Part shown: positions 48,431 to 64,000 of the stretch, piece after piece | How the letters are laid out: each line of letters starts with the position of its first letter | Position numbering within the stretch: the stretch's first letter is position 1 | Assembly: GCA_024291935.2 (NCBI GenBank) | Contig: CM044305.1 | Location: forward strand, 87,722,397 to 87,786,396 | Direction of reading: 5' to 3' | Origin: Okapia johnstoni | Taxonomy: Eukaryota; Chordata; Mammalia; Artiodactyla; Giraffidae | DNA: 64,000 nucleotides | The notes under the pieces: generated by a model | The model's database searches: none | What the model was told of the DNA's origin: nothing | The model's input: only the letters and a program-made list of their open reading frames with translations | Made by a program: the position numbers and the translations under genes

Positions 48431-48585
48431 AAAATGTTAGTGGCTCAATCATGGCAAATTCTTTGTGACTCCATGGACTGCAGCCTGCCAGGCTCCTCTG
48501 TCCATGGAATTTCCCCAGGCAAGAATACTGGAGTGACTTGCCATTCCCTTCTCCAGGGGATCTTCTCAAAGACTAAGGGAGAGGG
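48431..48585 (-). mobile_element. Short Bov SINE, antisense
   Basis: GTTAGTGGCTCAATCATGGC, then CCATGGACTGCAGCCTGCCA (48472-48491) and CCCTTCTCCAGGGGATCTTC. Tail half with part of the body. Confidence 0.82.
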
Positions 48586-48784
48586 TGGACAAAAGCTGTC
48601 TAGCACAGTTATGTGAGAAACGAAAGCCTGAGATTGTGCTCAGGGTGCACTGTTCAGCATGCTTTCTGTGGGTTGCTCCAGCAGTCTGCCAGCTGCATTT
48701 CATAGCCCAGGCAGCATGCTGCTGGAAGAACCGAAAATCAGGTTCTGTGACCTTGAGATGTTGGTTACTCTGGTAATAACCACT

Positions 48785-48965
48785 TACCTAATGTGTATTA
48801 CTTCATTGAATCCACTCAAGAAGATTACAAAATAGCTATTCCTCTCATCATAGCCCATTTCATAGATGGGAAATCTGAGCTATAGAGAGGATGTGACTTT
48901 ATCTAAACCCATAAATAGTGGGGCCAGAATTTGAACTCAGGAAATTTGACTCCTCAAACAGCTTA
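48785..48965 (-). mobile_element. MIR SINE, antisense
   Basis: CCCATTTCATAGATGGGAAA (48853-48872), then ATCTGAGCTATAGAGAGG and GGCCAGAATTTGAACTCAGG (48922-48941). Confidence 0.75.
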
Positions 48966-50005
48966 TAACCACTTTCTTTCATCCTTGCTGCTTGGGAATC
49001 CGAAGGTGAATCAGCCATAATCCAGGATCCTTAGAAGCCATTTGGATTTGGGGGGGATTACTTAGTGTCCTCCACTCAGTTTTCTTTCCTGTCTACCTCA
49101 GAGAGTTCTATCTGGAACAGATGAGCTCATGGGTCTGAAATGCTTTGAAAACTGGAACGTACTATCTTAACACAGTCAGTGATATACCAAGCAGACAAAA
49201 TAAAACTTGGTAGAGTCCCAACGATGGATTTTTCCATTCGAATTCACATGTGTGACGCTCCTTTAAGCAACAGACATCACCACCTAATGGGCTATTTGGA
49301 AGATATTATATTTGGAAAGAGCTGAGCTGGACACGAGATGGTATAGTTGTTCCACATGGAACTTGGTAGCATCTACATTAGTCCCTGAAACAAAATGTTT
49401 TGGAACAAAAGGAGTTTTTTGGATCATCTGTCCTCTACCTTTACATTGAGAGCACCAGAGCTCTTACGCTGCAGCAAAGGAGTGTTTTCTATAGGATGAT
49501 TTAGTTTTTATTGTATGCAGAACAGTAAAGTATTTTCATCCTTCTTAGCTACCTTTAGTAGTAGTTAAGGGTGAGTGAATTGCACTGGAGTTACAGGCAG
49601 CTACCTTTAAAAATGCATGTCCTGTTCCACTTCAGAAATGCATGCTGTTTTAGCTTGTGCTACTTTAAGCCAAACAATACACATCGTATTGATTAGGCCT
49701 AAGGATGCACCTTGCATACACCGCCAAACACAAGAGGCTAAGCAGTCAGGGTGACACCGACACTTTGGGGACTAATAGATGTGAGACTGGTGACAAAATT
49801 GAAAATCTATATTGAAAGGAACATCAATCAGGACCTTTGAAAACTGTATGAATGGAAATGCTATCTCTTACCAGGGCCCTGGACATGATCCTATGTTGAA
49901 TATCAGTATTCTGTGCTAAACACACTGCTAGGAATCACTAACCAAGCAACTGTATGCATGAGATTACATTAAAGAAAAATCTAACAGAAGGAATTTTTTT
50001 TCCAG

Positions 50006-50128
50006 GGAATTTTCTCAGTGACGAATCCACATCCTGAAATTTTCCTGGTTGCGAGAATTGAAAAGGTTCTCCAGGGAAACATCACACACTGTGCGGAACC
50101 CTACATCAAAAATTCCGACCCGGCAAAG
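50006..50128 (+). CDS. DOCK11: DOCK11 exon 13 (residues 464-504)
   Basis: A 123-nt phase-0 exon with acceptor AATTTTTTTTCCAG and donor AAG|GTATTT. It encodes [38 protein letters not shown] and PAK. The block with HPEIFLV and RIEKVLQG is strongly conserved across DOCK proteins, where it forms part of the region before DHR-1. Confidence 0.96.
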
Positions 50129-51723
50129 GTATTTATGAAGATCGTTTGTGAGCATTTCAGCCAAATGCAGAATTTGCCTTTCATTGATACTTTAAATGAT
50201 ACTGTCAATGATACCTGTAAAAATAAAGACAATAACAAAAAAAAAGCCAACATTCTTTCAACATGCAATATATTCTGAAAATATTGTGTGCTCTGTGAGT
50301 ATGCATGTTTAAACTTGAAAATGACTTATTTTCCCTTTTCACATGGCAGTCTGATTTTTGCTTGTTTATCAAAATCAGAGCTAAAGGCTTTTAGGCAACA
50401 TCTGTTCATTGACATTGTATCCTTGGAAATAGCTACTCTTTCTTTATTCCCAGCCCTGCATACAGCCAAAGATGTCAGAGAAAGGAGGGTAAAAGTGACC
50501 CAAGTCCTGCAGTTTCCAAATGCTAGACTGTACTCAAATTTACTCCTGTCTCTGATGAAATGAGAAAAGAAAGACACGATTGTGAGCCATTCATGAAGCT
50601 TCAGGGTATTCAATTTGAAGGAGTTTATTCTGAGATTTTTGCCCTTCCTACTTTTTAAACATCACACCTGTCTGTCTTTCTTATAATGTTGGTGTGTGAA
50701 GTGGCAGGGATTTGGGAAGATTGCCTAGAGGAGGGCATGGCAACCCACTCCAATATTCTTGCCTAGAGAATCCCCATGGACAGAGGAGCCTGGTGGGCTG
50801 CAGTCCACGGGGTCATAAAGAATCAGACACGACTGAGTGACTAAGCACAGCACACATCTTTAAATGGCAACCTTAAAAGTCGGCGACCCAGATAATTCTC
50901 CAAATTTCTGTATCATGAATTCTGAACTTTTTGAAATTATTGATCTAATCCTCTCTCATTTTATAAATGAGAAAAGTCAGACCCAAAGACGGAAAGCATT
51001 CATGGCATAGTTCATTAGCGGCAATCCAGCTTCTGAGTATTTATGAGTCAGTCTGTTGTATGTGGCCTTTAGTTGTGGATCCAAATAGTGTTTATTAAGT
51101 GGGAGATGCTGAGCAGACTTATGACTAATTTGTGTGTGTGGGGGGAGTCTCAACAATATAGATAAAAGCCTTCAGCATTCTGTATCCCTAGGGATAGCAT
51201 AGAGGCAGCATTTCACAGCCTGTTTAGACTCTATAGGCAGTTTATCTCCTTTGTCATCTCCCAGTTCCTGTGCAAACAGCAGCTCCTGCCCACGCTAAAC
51301 TAATTGCATTGATTCTTGGTCATTTGGCTTTTTATCTTGGGAATAAAAAGGTCAGCAGTACCCAGAACCAACTTCACCCAAGAATGATAAGTATATGCCT
51401 GCTTGTGTGTGAAAGGAAATAGACATTAAAACTGCTTAATTTCTTCACAGTCTTCAGTACAAAACATGCCCTACATCTGTTTTGTTTGTCTTCTGATATC
51501 TTGATAAGGGCTCTGTTGATGAGAAAATCCATAACCTTAGGAAATACTTGCATCTTGAAAAGTGGGTGGCTGATGTGTGTTGTGTTTTATTTGTAACTAT
51601 TTCTGTACCTTTTTTCCCTAGCTTTTGATGTTTTATACCAGTGAGTTGGGGAAATTATTTTTTCTGGGTGAGTCTCTGATAGTTTGGGCAAATCTGAGCA
51701 TATCTTTTTATCTCTAACCCTAG
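50129..51723 (+). other. DOCK11: Intron 13 (1595 bp)
   Basis: It holds one 5'-truncated sense Bov SINE (50705-50858). Nothing else is recognised. The frame of exon 13 stays open to 50278, but the extra residues are low-complexity Asn/Lys and are not DOCK11. Confidence 0.85.
50705..50858 (+). mobile_element. 5'-truncated Bov-tA SINE
   Basis: Starts inside the element at GGGATTTGGGAAGATTGCC and ends TCAGACACGACTGAGTGACT then AAGCACAGC. It lacks the first quarter. Confidence 0.85.
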
Positions 51724-51825
<102 letters not shown>

Positions 51826-51944
51826 TGACCCATCTATTCATGCTCCTGTGTGAAGTTGAGGGCTATTGTCCTTGCCAGCAGCATTCAGAAGTCTGTTTCT
51901 GACAAACCTGTTATATATTGGGACACTTGGGATGTGTCTCCGTC

Positions 51945-52285
51945 CATTCAGGCTGCCATAACAAGTTAGACTGGGTGGCTTAAACAACAAACGTTCATTT
52001 CTGACAATTTCTGAGGTTAGAAACTTGAGATCAGGATGCCTGGTTGGGTTCTGGTGAGGACTCTTTTCCAGGTTTTAGACAACCAGTTTCTCCTTGTAGT
52101 CTCACATAGTGAAATGAGAGCAGCCTATCTCTCTGACCTCTAATAAGGACACCAATCCTATTCATAAGGGCTACATCCTCATGACTGAATCACCTCGCAA
52201 AGGCCATACAAATACCATCACCTTGGGATTAGATTTCAACATATGAATTTGGGGCTATTGGGAAAACATTCAGTCTATAGCAGCA
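51945..52285 (-). mobile_element. Ancient LTR-like repeat (MaLR/MLT1-type, tentative)
   Basis: CATTCAGGCTGCCATAACAA, GGGTGGCTTAAACAACAAAC and the end AAAACATTCAGTCTATAGCA are typical of a common mammalian repeat that reads in the opposite direction to the copy at 17808. Confidence 0.6.
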
Positions 52286-53151
52286 TGTAAAAATTCTTTC
52301 TTTTAGAATTTGCTGTGCCTCAAAGATCCTTTCATTTTTTCAAATGTCTTGCTTCAGGGAAATTTTCTTTGGCTTGGGTTACTGATCTGACTGACACCAC
52401 TTAATTTTATTCCATTTTAAAACAGAGCTTATTTGCTAAAGTGATGGAATTTTTTTCCAGAAAACCAGAAATTGCAGTGAATTATGTACAGTGTGCCCAC
52501 TATTTTAGAGTTGGCTGGGTTTATGCTCTGAAAAGCCATCATAGAGTAATTCTGAAAAACATACTAAAAACTAGAAGGCAAAAAATGTAGTTGCTCAGTG
52601 CACGTGTGTGATTACTTAGTAGATTTTCTTGCTTTCTGATGACAAGTTTGGCAACCTCTTCAGGGGTAGTATATTGGGAAGTGTGTTAATTGTACCACAT
52701 ATCTGATGGTGGTTTACATGATTTTTCTCTAAATCTTGCCAGTCTACCTACAGTGATGACTGAAACTGTATTTCTCGCTTATATGCCCTTTGAAGTACAA
52801 GTTCACTGACTTGTTTATGATACAGCCTGTACAGCTCACTGGAACTTCTGGGGAAAGGACAGTATGTTCTGAATAATTCAATGAGTTATGTTCAGTGGGT
52901 GCTGGGGAGTACCATAAGGGTAGGAGATTTAAGTTCGGTAACTGTTCTATCACTATAATCATTTCACTTGGGAGAGGGTCTCAAAATGTGTTATATGCTG
53001 GTAGATGAAAAGGCACCTTGTCCTTCTTTGCCAACTAGTAAGAAATGCTAGCCAAGGATAGATCAAGGGCAAAGAGTAGTGGAAGGTGGTATACTTAGCT
53101 GTTCCAGAAGGTGAAACACGCTTAGTGATGCTCCAGTGGCTGCTGCTGTTA

Positions 53152-53212
53152 CTATTGGTCAGAAAGTTCGTTCAGGTTTTAAAAACCAGAATGAATTTTT
53201 TGTCCAATCCAA
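53152..53212. mobile_element. Mariner-derived miniature element (hairpin), diverged
   Basis: CTATTGGTCAGAAAGTTCGT at the left and GAATTTTTTGTCCAATCCAA at the right are inverted copies of a mariner end around a short centre. It resembles the element at 30885 but is shorter and more diverged. Confidence 0.7.
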
Positions 53213-53237
53213 CATTTATGGTAATTAAGTGCTAACT

Positions 53238-53479
53238 GTATAAGGTGGGCTTCCCAGGTGGTGCTAGTGGTAAAGAACCTACGTGCCAATGCAGGAGTCA
53301 TAAGAGACACAGGTTTGATCCCTGGGTCGGGAAGATCCGCTGGAGGAGGAAATGGCAACCCATTCTAGTATTTTTGCTTAGAGAATCTCAGGGACAGAGG
53401 AGCCTGGTGGGCTGCAGTTCATAGGGTCTCAAAGAGTCAGACATGACTGAAGCGACTTAACACACATGCACGTACAAGG
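53238..53479 (+). mobile_element. Bov-tA SINE with target duplication
   Basis: Sense element 53246-53471 (GGGCTTCCCAGGTGGTGCTA to GAAGCGACTTAACACACA). Flanks GTATAAGG (53238-53245) and GTACAAGG (53472-53479) differ at one base. Confidence 0.87.
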
Positions 53480-53489
53480 CAGAGGTCTA

Positions 53490-53660
53490 CGTGCTTAATG
53501 TATATTTCTTTTAGAGGTAGGTACTATCCTCCCCCATCTTGGAGATGGGGAATTTGAGTCACAGAAATGAAAAAAAAAAATCCTTGCCTAAGTTCACATG
53601 GCATGTGTGTAAGCAGGTCTCAGAACTAACAGCACCTGAATTCAGAGCTCGCTATAGACC
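53490..53660 (-). mobile_element. MIR SINE, antisense
   Basis: TTTTAGAGGTAGGTACTATC (53510-53529), then CTAAGTTCACATGGCATGTG and GCAGGTCTCAGAACTAACAG. Confidence 0.68.
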
Positions 53661-54149
53661 CCCGTGGCACATGTCCACCCCTTTTTAGGCCACATCAGTA
53701 ACTGCTTGATGCTAATGTGCTTGTAGAAAAATAAATTGTAAAATCTTCAAAGTTAGAAGCCTTAGTCCCCAGTTCTGATGTGGAATTATGCTGTTTTTTT
53801 TCTTCTTAAATTATTTTGATTGTTAACAGCAACAGGAACTCACTCTAAAGGCTTGGCTGGGATATTTAAAAGCTCTGTGATAAACCCTTGTTTACTGAAA
53901 ATAAAGGAGGTATGCCTAGAAGTAGAAATGATAGTTAGTGCCTTTAACCACATTTTTCACAGGCTCTGCCAGGGGAGATTGTACTTTTGGCCATAGTTGC
54001 TTCCAGTGTGTTGGGTGCTTGTATATTACTTCCTGTTTTGATGGTAAAACAGCTACTTGGAAAATGAAAGAAGAGAAGGAGGATGGAATAATTCCAATTC
54101 ATATTAGAAATTTTATAGATATATTATAAACTATATAAGTTGATCTTAA

Positions 54150-54735
54150 AGATCTAATTCAATTTTTATCAACTTCACTGAGATGTAATTTATCTTTGAT
54201 TAAAATGTACATTTATATGTCCAGCTTAATGAATTTTCACAGATGTATATAGTCATATAACTACCACCCCAACCAAGATCTAGAACATTTCTATCACTCC
54301 AGGGTGTTCTTCACATCCCTGTCCAATCAGCCATCCACTCCCACCCAGGCAACCACTGACCTTAGATGACTTTTACCTATTCTGGACTTCATATCAATGG
54401 AATCATGCAGTATGTAACCTTGCCTATGGTTTCTTGTTCTCAGTCTGTTTTTGTATTTTATCCATAATGTTGTATCAGTTGTTCATGAGTAGTATTCCAT
54501 TGTAAGACTATGCCACGATTTGTTTATCCATTCATTTGTTGATGAATATCTGGGTGGTTGCCAGTTTGGGGCTATAACAAATAAATCTACTATGAACATT
54601 CAAGTACCATGTGAAAATATGCCTAGGAGTTGAATCGCAGGATCAGAGGGTAGGTGTATGCTTAACTTCATGAGAAACTGCCAAATTATTTTCCAAAAGG
54701 GTTTCACCATTTTATGTTCCCATCCCATATTTGAT
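54150..54735 (-). mobile_element. Old mammalian L1 3' part, antisense
   Basis: Antisense L1 with CAACTTCACTGAGATGTAAT, GGCAACCACTGACCTTAGAT (54348-54367) and GAGTAGTATTCCATTGTAAG (54487-54506). It ends just upstream of exon 15. Confidence 0.8.
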
Positions 54736-54740
54736 CTTAA

Positions 54741-54914
<174 letters not shown>

Positions 54915-55115
54915 TAAGTGTTTTAGAGTTACTGCAGTAAATCAATATCATAGATGAATTATAATTTCTTTGAATGATGAATGTGAGTCATATGTGGGAA
55001 AAATCAAATATTGGAGCATTTGGATTTGGAAGCATTTGGAAGCTTGAATAAATGGTAACCAGTGCACTTAGTAATCATATTTTTTGAATATAAAATATTC
55101 TTATTTTACATCTAG

Positions 55116-55192
55116 GCCAGAGAAGACCAAATTGCAGATTATTCCTGGGCAGCTCAACATCACAGTAGAATGTGTTCCTGTGGATTTTTCAA
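55116..55192 (+). CDS. DOCK11: DOCK11 exon 16 (residues 573-599)
   Basis: A 77-nt exon after a 202-bp intron, with acceptor TTACATCTAG and donor TCAA|GTAAGA. It completes Lys573 and encodes [20 protein letters not shown], then PVDFS, plus one base of Asn. The intron before it (54914-55115) shows no repeat. Confidence 0.94.
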
Positions 55193-55240
55193 GTAAGAAC
55201 TTACATGTTGCAAATAAACCTAAAAGGCTACATTTGAATC

Positions 55241-55421
55241 TCAGGGGTTTTATTTTTTTTAATGTTTATTTATTTCACTGTGCCAGGTCTTAGTTGTGGC
55301 ACGTGACCTCTTAGTTGTGGCATATGGGATCTAGTTCCCTGACTAGGGATCGAACCTGGGCCCCCTGCATTGAGCGCACTGAACTACCACCAGGGAAGTC
55401 CCTGAAGTTCAGGTGTTTTAT
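55241..55421 (-). mobile_element. CHR-type SINE, antisense, with target duplication
   Basis: Element 55254-55408 between TCAGGGGTTTTAT (55241-55253) and TCAGGTGTTTTAT (55409-55421). Head ACTACCACCAGGGAAGTCCC, lacking part of the usual head. It lies 48 bp after exon 16. Confidence 0.9.
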
Positions 55422-55454
55422 CTTCCTAATGTTTTTCTTGAGATTTACATGGTG

Positions 55455-55865
55455 TATTTGTTTCCTAGGGCTGCTGTAAGAAAGTATTACAAATTGGGTG
55501 GCTTAAAACAACAGATTTACTCTCTTGTGGCTCTAGAGGCTGGAAGTCAAAATCAAGGTGTCGGCATGGCCACGCTCCCTCTCAGTGCTCTGAGGAAGAA
55601 TCTCTTCTGCCTAGCTTCTAGTGGCTGTTGGCTAGCCTGGGCATCCTTCAGCTTATAGCTGCATCATTCTGGTCTTTGCCTCTGTCCTCATATGGTCTTC
55701 TACTAAGAGCACCAGTCATTGGATTTAAGGCCCACCTTAATCTGTTATGATCTCATCTTAACTAATTACATCTGCCAAGGCCCTGTTTCCAAATAAGATC
55801 ACATTCTGAGTTTCCAGTGGACATGAAGTTTGGTGGGACACTATTCAACCCAGAACACATGGTGA
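55455..55865 (-). mobile_element. Ancient LTR-like repeat (MaLR/MLT1-type, tentative)
   Basis: GTTTCCTAGGGCTGCTGTAA (55460-55479), then GGGTGGCTTAAAACAACAGA, GGCTGGAAGTCAAAATCAAG and a typical end. Same family as 51945. Confidence 0.65.
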
Positions 55866-56334
55866 TTAGTTAGAGATTAGGAAGTAAATTAAGTTGATTT
55901 TTGTCAGATGCTGTTTCATGTATAATATATGATGTGAGTGTGTTCCAGTCAGTTTCTGTTCCTTTTGCCTTGGCTGAATTTCATCTGTGAAGGGATCCAA
56001 AAGGAGAATTTCTTTTCTTGTCTAAAGACAAGAATCTATGATCCCAGGAGAAAAATGGACAGAAGACAGAAAAGACAATTTGCAGGAAATAAAATGACTG
56101 TTAAATAATTGGGAAACATCCAGTCTCCGTAATTATGCCAGTAACACAAATGTAAATATTTCAGCATTGTGGTGTTTTTGTTCATCTATCAAGTTTGCAA
56201 AAAATGAACTCTTAAGTATCTAATGCTGGCTTAGTTTTGGCCAGGCACCATCACCCATCGCAAGTAGGAGTACAGTTTGGCAAGAGACGTCCATGAATGT
56301 CTGTAACTAAGGCATTCTAATTCTGACATTCTAT

Positions 56335-56840
56335 CTATCCATTTATTCACCAAATAAGCATTTATTGATAAACTTTATTGAATACTTACTAGGTGCTTTG
56401 AAAGTATGGAGATTACAGTCTAGAAGGAGTGACAGACATTTAAACAAGAAAGCAAATGAATAATTTCTGTCTCTGATTGGGTGGGCTACTTTCAAAAAGG
56501 GTGGCTCAGGAAGGCTCACCATGTGGCCCAGCCAGCATGAAATGATTGGGACTGTACATTCCACTCTGAGGGTGTCACATGTAAAGATCTTGAGGTGCTA
56601 GCTTGGTTTGTATGGACGCAAAGGGAACCAATGAGGCTCTAGTCTAGTGTGTGATGCGAACACGGGAGATAGGAAATGAAGTAGGAGAAGCAGGAAGAAT
56701 CACATCATACAGAGCATTGTGAAGACCATGGTAACTCCTTAAAAACTGAATTTCATCCCAAGTACAATGAGAAGTGTCAAAAGGATTGTAAGTAGGAGAG
56801 TGGCAGTTGACATGTTAAAACATCTTAAGAGTTCAGTGGA
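56335..56840. mobile_element. Ancient interspersed repeat (L2-class, tentative)
   Basis: TTATTCACCAAATAAGCATT, then TTATTGAATACTTACTAGGT; later ACATGTAAAGATCTTGAGGT, CATACAGAGCATTGTGAAGA and CCATGGTAACTCC. Same family as 24317 and 38130. Confidence 0.55.
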
Positions 56841-57372
56841 TTATTTTTTCCTAAAGAAATAACTTGAAGTGTAGACAGGAGTTTATGCATAAAAATATTT
56901 TTTTTGCAGTGTTGTCTATATTACAGAGGGGATTAAAAGCAACCGAAGAGTACGACACTGTCAGTATGGTTCAGTCATGGTTCAGTTCATGTGTGGTTCA
57001 GTTCAGTTATGGGATCCTGATACCATGAAATTTTTATGCAGCTCTGCAAAATGATGTTTACAAAGAGTTCATGAAATAAGATATCAGATAAAATACCAAA
57101 AACTAAGATAAAGTTCTCTATACAGTGAGATTTTTGTGTTTGTTAGATGAGACATGCATAGGAAGAAGACTACAAGAAAATATGCCAAAATATTAGCAGT
57201 AGTTAACTCTGGGTAGTGAAATGATCACTTTTATCTGTGGACCTTTACTATGCTCCTCCACATATTCTATTGTAAGTATTGCTATCATAGAAAACCAAAC
57301 CCAATGAAAAATATTATGTCCTCAGATCTGACTCTACTGCATATTTCTTCTCCATCAGTATCACTCTTCAGC

Positions 57373-58377
57373 AAGATCAGCAGTCTTTTTTTTTTTTTTT
57401 AATAAATTTATTTATTTTAGTCGTCTCTTTCAATTCTGGTTTCCTCAGTGTGTATGCCCATCAGTGGGATTGCTGGGTCATTTGGCAGTTCTATTCCAGT
57501 TTTTTAAGGAATCTCCACACTGTTCTCCATAGTGGCTGTACTAGTTTTGCATTCCCACCAACAGTGTAAGAGGGTTCCCTTTTTCTCCACATCCTCTCCA
57601 GCATTTATTGCTTGTAGACTTTTGGATAGCAGCCATTCTGACTGGTGTGAAATGGTACCTCATTGTGGTTTTGATTTGCATTTCTCTGAGAATGAGTGAT
57701 GTTGAGCATCTTTTCATGTGTTTGTTAGCTATGTGTATGTCTTCTTTGGAGAAATGTCTGTTTAGTTATTTGGCCCATTTTTTGATTGGGTCGTTTATTT
57801 TTCTAGAATTCAGCTGCAGGAGTTGCTTGTATATTTTTGAGATTAATTGTTTGTCTGTTGCTTCGTTTGCTATTATTTTCTCCCATTCTGAAGGCTGCCT
57901 TTTCACCTTGCTTATAGTTTCCTTTGTTGTGCAAAAGCTTTTAATTTTAATTAGGTCCCATTTGTTTATTTTTGCTTTTATTTCCAATGTTCTGGGAGGT
58001 GGATCATGGAAGATCCTGCTGTGATTTATGTCGGAGAGTGTTTTGCCTATGTTTTCCTCTAGGAGTTTTATAGTTTCTGGTCTTACGTTTAGATCTTTAA
58101 TCCATTTTGAGTTTATTTTTGTGTATGGTGTTAGAAAGTGTTCTAGTTTCATTCTTTTACAAGTGGTTGACCAGTTTTCCCAGCACCACTTGTTAAAGAG
58201 ATTGTCTTTTCTCCATTGTATACTCTTGCCTCCTTTGTTGAAGATAAGGTGTCCATAGGTGCATGGGTTTATCTCTGGGCTTTCTATTTTGTTCCATTGA
58301 TCTATATTTCTATCTTTGTGCCAGTACCACACTGTCTTGATGACTGTGGCTTTGTAGTAGAGCTTGAAGATCAGCAG
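57373..58377 (-). mobile_element. Ruminant L1 with internal deletion and target duplication
   Basis: Exact 11-base duplication AAGATCAGCAG at 57373-57383 and 58367-58377. The left end is the L1 3' end (AATAAATTTATTTATTTTAG at 57401-57420). It joins directly to TCTCTTTCAATTCTGG, a point about 580 bp further into the L1 in the copy at 5589. From there to the right end it matches that copy closely. Confidence 0.92.
57766..58332 (-). pseudogene. L1 ORF2 remnant
   Basis: A 188-codon minus-strand frame that matches the frame at 5953-7080 nearly residue for residue ([40 protein letters not shown]). It lacks the reverse transcriptase active-site region and the deleted C-terminal part. Confidence 0.87.
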
Positions 58378-58964
58378 GCTTAGAGCCTCTTTAAGTGTAT
58401 GAATAACCTTTACTGCAAGTGGCTACCTCAATAACATGTGCTGCTATACTTCTCTAAGGCTTTGCGTTTTCCACATTCAGGAGGATTGAATTTATTACTG
58501 GTAACACATCATAAGATCTGTAGTTTCAGAAGGCTGCCATTATTCCTTAAGTGAAAATTTGCACCTGTACCAAGTTAACTTTTTAAGAGGGACTAGCCAT
58601 GAGATAATTGGCATAAATTTACTGTTACTTCCTTGATACCAATAAAAAAATTGCAGTGAAAAGCTAAATTGCAGTCGCAGGAGGAAAAATGTAATGGATT
58701 TCTTCACAGAGTTTAAATTTGTCAGAATTATGATGTGTTATATTTGGCAAATCAGTCTACGTTGAGAATGAAATAGCAATCTGCATCTGGTTTGAAGGGT
58801 TTCACTAAAATCAGCATCAGGCTACTTACTCCTACTTGTTCTTCTGGGTTCTTGAAGTGGCTGTATGAGTTTTTGTCAATCACTAAGAATTCTGTTTGTT
58901 AAACTGCTCTTTGAGAACACAATCCACATATATTTTTTTTTTTATAAATGCAGGGATGTGTTAA

Positions 58965-59277
<313 letters not shown>

Positions 59278-59343
59278 GCGAGGAACATTGCGGTCTGTGT
59301 GGAATTCCGGGATTCGGATGAAAGTGATGCTAGCGCTCTAAAG
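59278..59343 (+). CDS. DOCK11: DOCK11 exon 18 (residues 661-682), DHR-1
   Basis: A 66-nt phase-0 exon encoding ARNIAVCVEFRDSDESDASA, then LK. The donor is AAG|GTTTGT (T at +3, as in exon 14). The pattern ARNI-x-V-x-V-E-F-R-D-S-D is the second strand and following loop of the DHR-1 C2 fold, conserved in DOCK-C/D. As a small symmetric exon it could be skipped in frame, but that would damage the domain. Confidence 0.95.
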
Positions 59344-63420
<4,077 letters not shown>

Positions 63421-63459
63421 TAGAATTGCTTGTGCTGTCCACAAGTCCTTGTTTATAAT

Positions 63460-63530
63460 CCTTTCTATCTATCTATGTATCTATCTATATTTATATCTAT
63501 GTCTATCTAATCTGTCTATCTGTAAATGTG
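63460..63530 (+). repeat. (TATC)n-like microsatellite
   Basis: Imperfect CTAT/TATC units (63462-63525) with interruptions such as TATGTATC and TCTAATCTG. Confidence 0.85.
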
Positions 63531-63554
63531 TATCTTTTAAAATGAAAAAAAAAA

Positions 63555-63665
63555 TTTAGAGTGTATTTGCTTTACAATGTTGTGTTAATTTCTGCTGTAC
63601 AACAATGTAAATCAGCTATAGGTATACATAATCCGTGCATTCTTGAAACGTCTCTCTCTAGAGCT
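63555..63665 (-). mobile_element. L1 3' end fragment, antisense
   Basis: TTTAGAGTGTATTTGCTTTA, then CAATGTTGTGTTAATTTCTG and TGTACAACAATGTAAATCAG (63597-63616). Confidence 0.75.
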
Positions 63666-64000
63666 ATTTGAAATGGAGTTGTCTTAGGATATAACCTTTT
63701 CATCGAGCTACAGACCACTTCCCCTTACCCAAAAGTGCATTTCTGAGTTAAAATTTCCGTGCTAAAATATGAATTACACGTTAATTTTATCATCATTTCT
63801 ACTCAACGCCATGTCCAAATGCTTGCCAGTGTGCTTAGACTACTGTAGGCAACATAAAGTAATATTGCTCTGCTCCGAGACAAACCCATATTGTGATGCT
63901 ATATTTTTGTTATTTCTTTTGTGTGGAATGGCCCAGCAAGCAGAATCTTCCAGCTCTATTCATTGAGAAGAGGCAAGTAAGCCCAGAGCCATGGGCATTT

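Larger units (their letters stand above)
40303..50005 (+). other. DOCK11: Intron 12 (9703 bp)
   Basis: It holds a 5'-inverted L1 carrying a nested SINE (40990-41883), a MIR, a 5'-inverted BovB of about 3.5 kb (42911-46396), a CHR SINE inserted beside a MIR, a short antisense Bov SINE and another MIR. Stretches with nothing recognised are 40305-40985, 41885-42685, 46400-46780, 47115-48425 (relatively GC-rich) and 48970-50005. Confidence 0.85.

Noticed and set aside
50018..50278. Extended exon 13 frame beyond the donor
   Set aside because: The extra codons are intron (Asn/Lys-rich, with an AAAAAAAAA run). The GTATTT donor and continuity with exon 14 fix the end at 50128.

Overview
This is ruminant, probably bovid, genomic DNA lying inside one large protein-coding gene. 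The host is read from its repeats. Bov-tA/Bov-A type SINEs, CHR-type tRNA-Glu SINEs, BovB (RTE) LINEs and a ruminant L1 occur all through the window, on top of an older mammalian layer of MIR, L2-like and older L1 copies. Cattle, bison, buffalo, sheep and goat cannot be told apart by eye. There is no prokaryotic content: no operons, CRISPR arrays or origins.

The only cellular gene is DOCK11 (Zizimin2/ACG), on the + strand. In human it is X-linked, so this is probably X-chromosome sequence (inference). I could place 19 consecutive coding exons between 11946 and 63274. Numbering them exons 2-20 assumes that exon 1, upstream of the window, encodes the first 34 residues. This numbering puts the PH domain at residue 165, where I recall it in human DOCK11. 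The exons total 2161 nt, keep phase at every junction, contain no frameshift or stop, and encode residues 35 to about 755 of a protein of about 2070. They cover the N-terminal DOCK-C/D region (exons 2-5), the PH domain (exons 6-8), a linker and conserved middle region (exons 9-16), and the start of the DHR-1/C2 domain (exons 17-20). The catalytic DHR-2 domain lies downstream of the window.

Layout: 1-11945 is the 3' part of intron 1 (L2-like, SINEs, a 2-kb L1, an older L1). 11946-15565 is a compact cluster of exons 2-6, including a 76-bp intron. 15566-29584 is 14-kb intron 6 (CHR SINEs, an LTR-like repeat, a truncated BovB, a SINE cluster, and a 3-kb stretch with no recognised repeat). 29585-34111 holds exons 7-10. 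34112-38740 is intron 10, with an internally deleted BovB. 38741-40302 holds exons 11-12. 40303-50005 is intron 12, with a 5'-inverted L1 and a 5'-inverted BovB. 50006-55192 holds exons 13-16. 55193-59001 is intron 16, with an internally deleted L1. 59002-63274 holds exons 17-20 in a stretch with almost no recognisable repeats. 63275-64000 is the start of intron 20.

I found no previously undescribed biological system. The points most worth checking are the retroelement structures (two 5' inversions, two internal deletions, several with visible target-site duplications), two mariner-derived hairpins, the very short introns, a weak splice donor at exon 8, and the repeat-poor intronic stretches.
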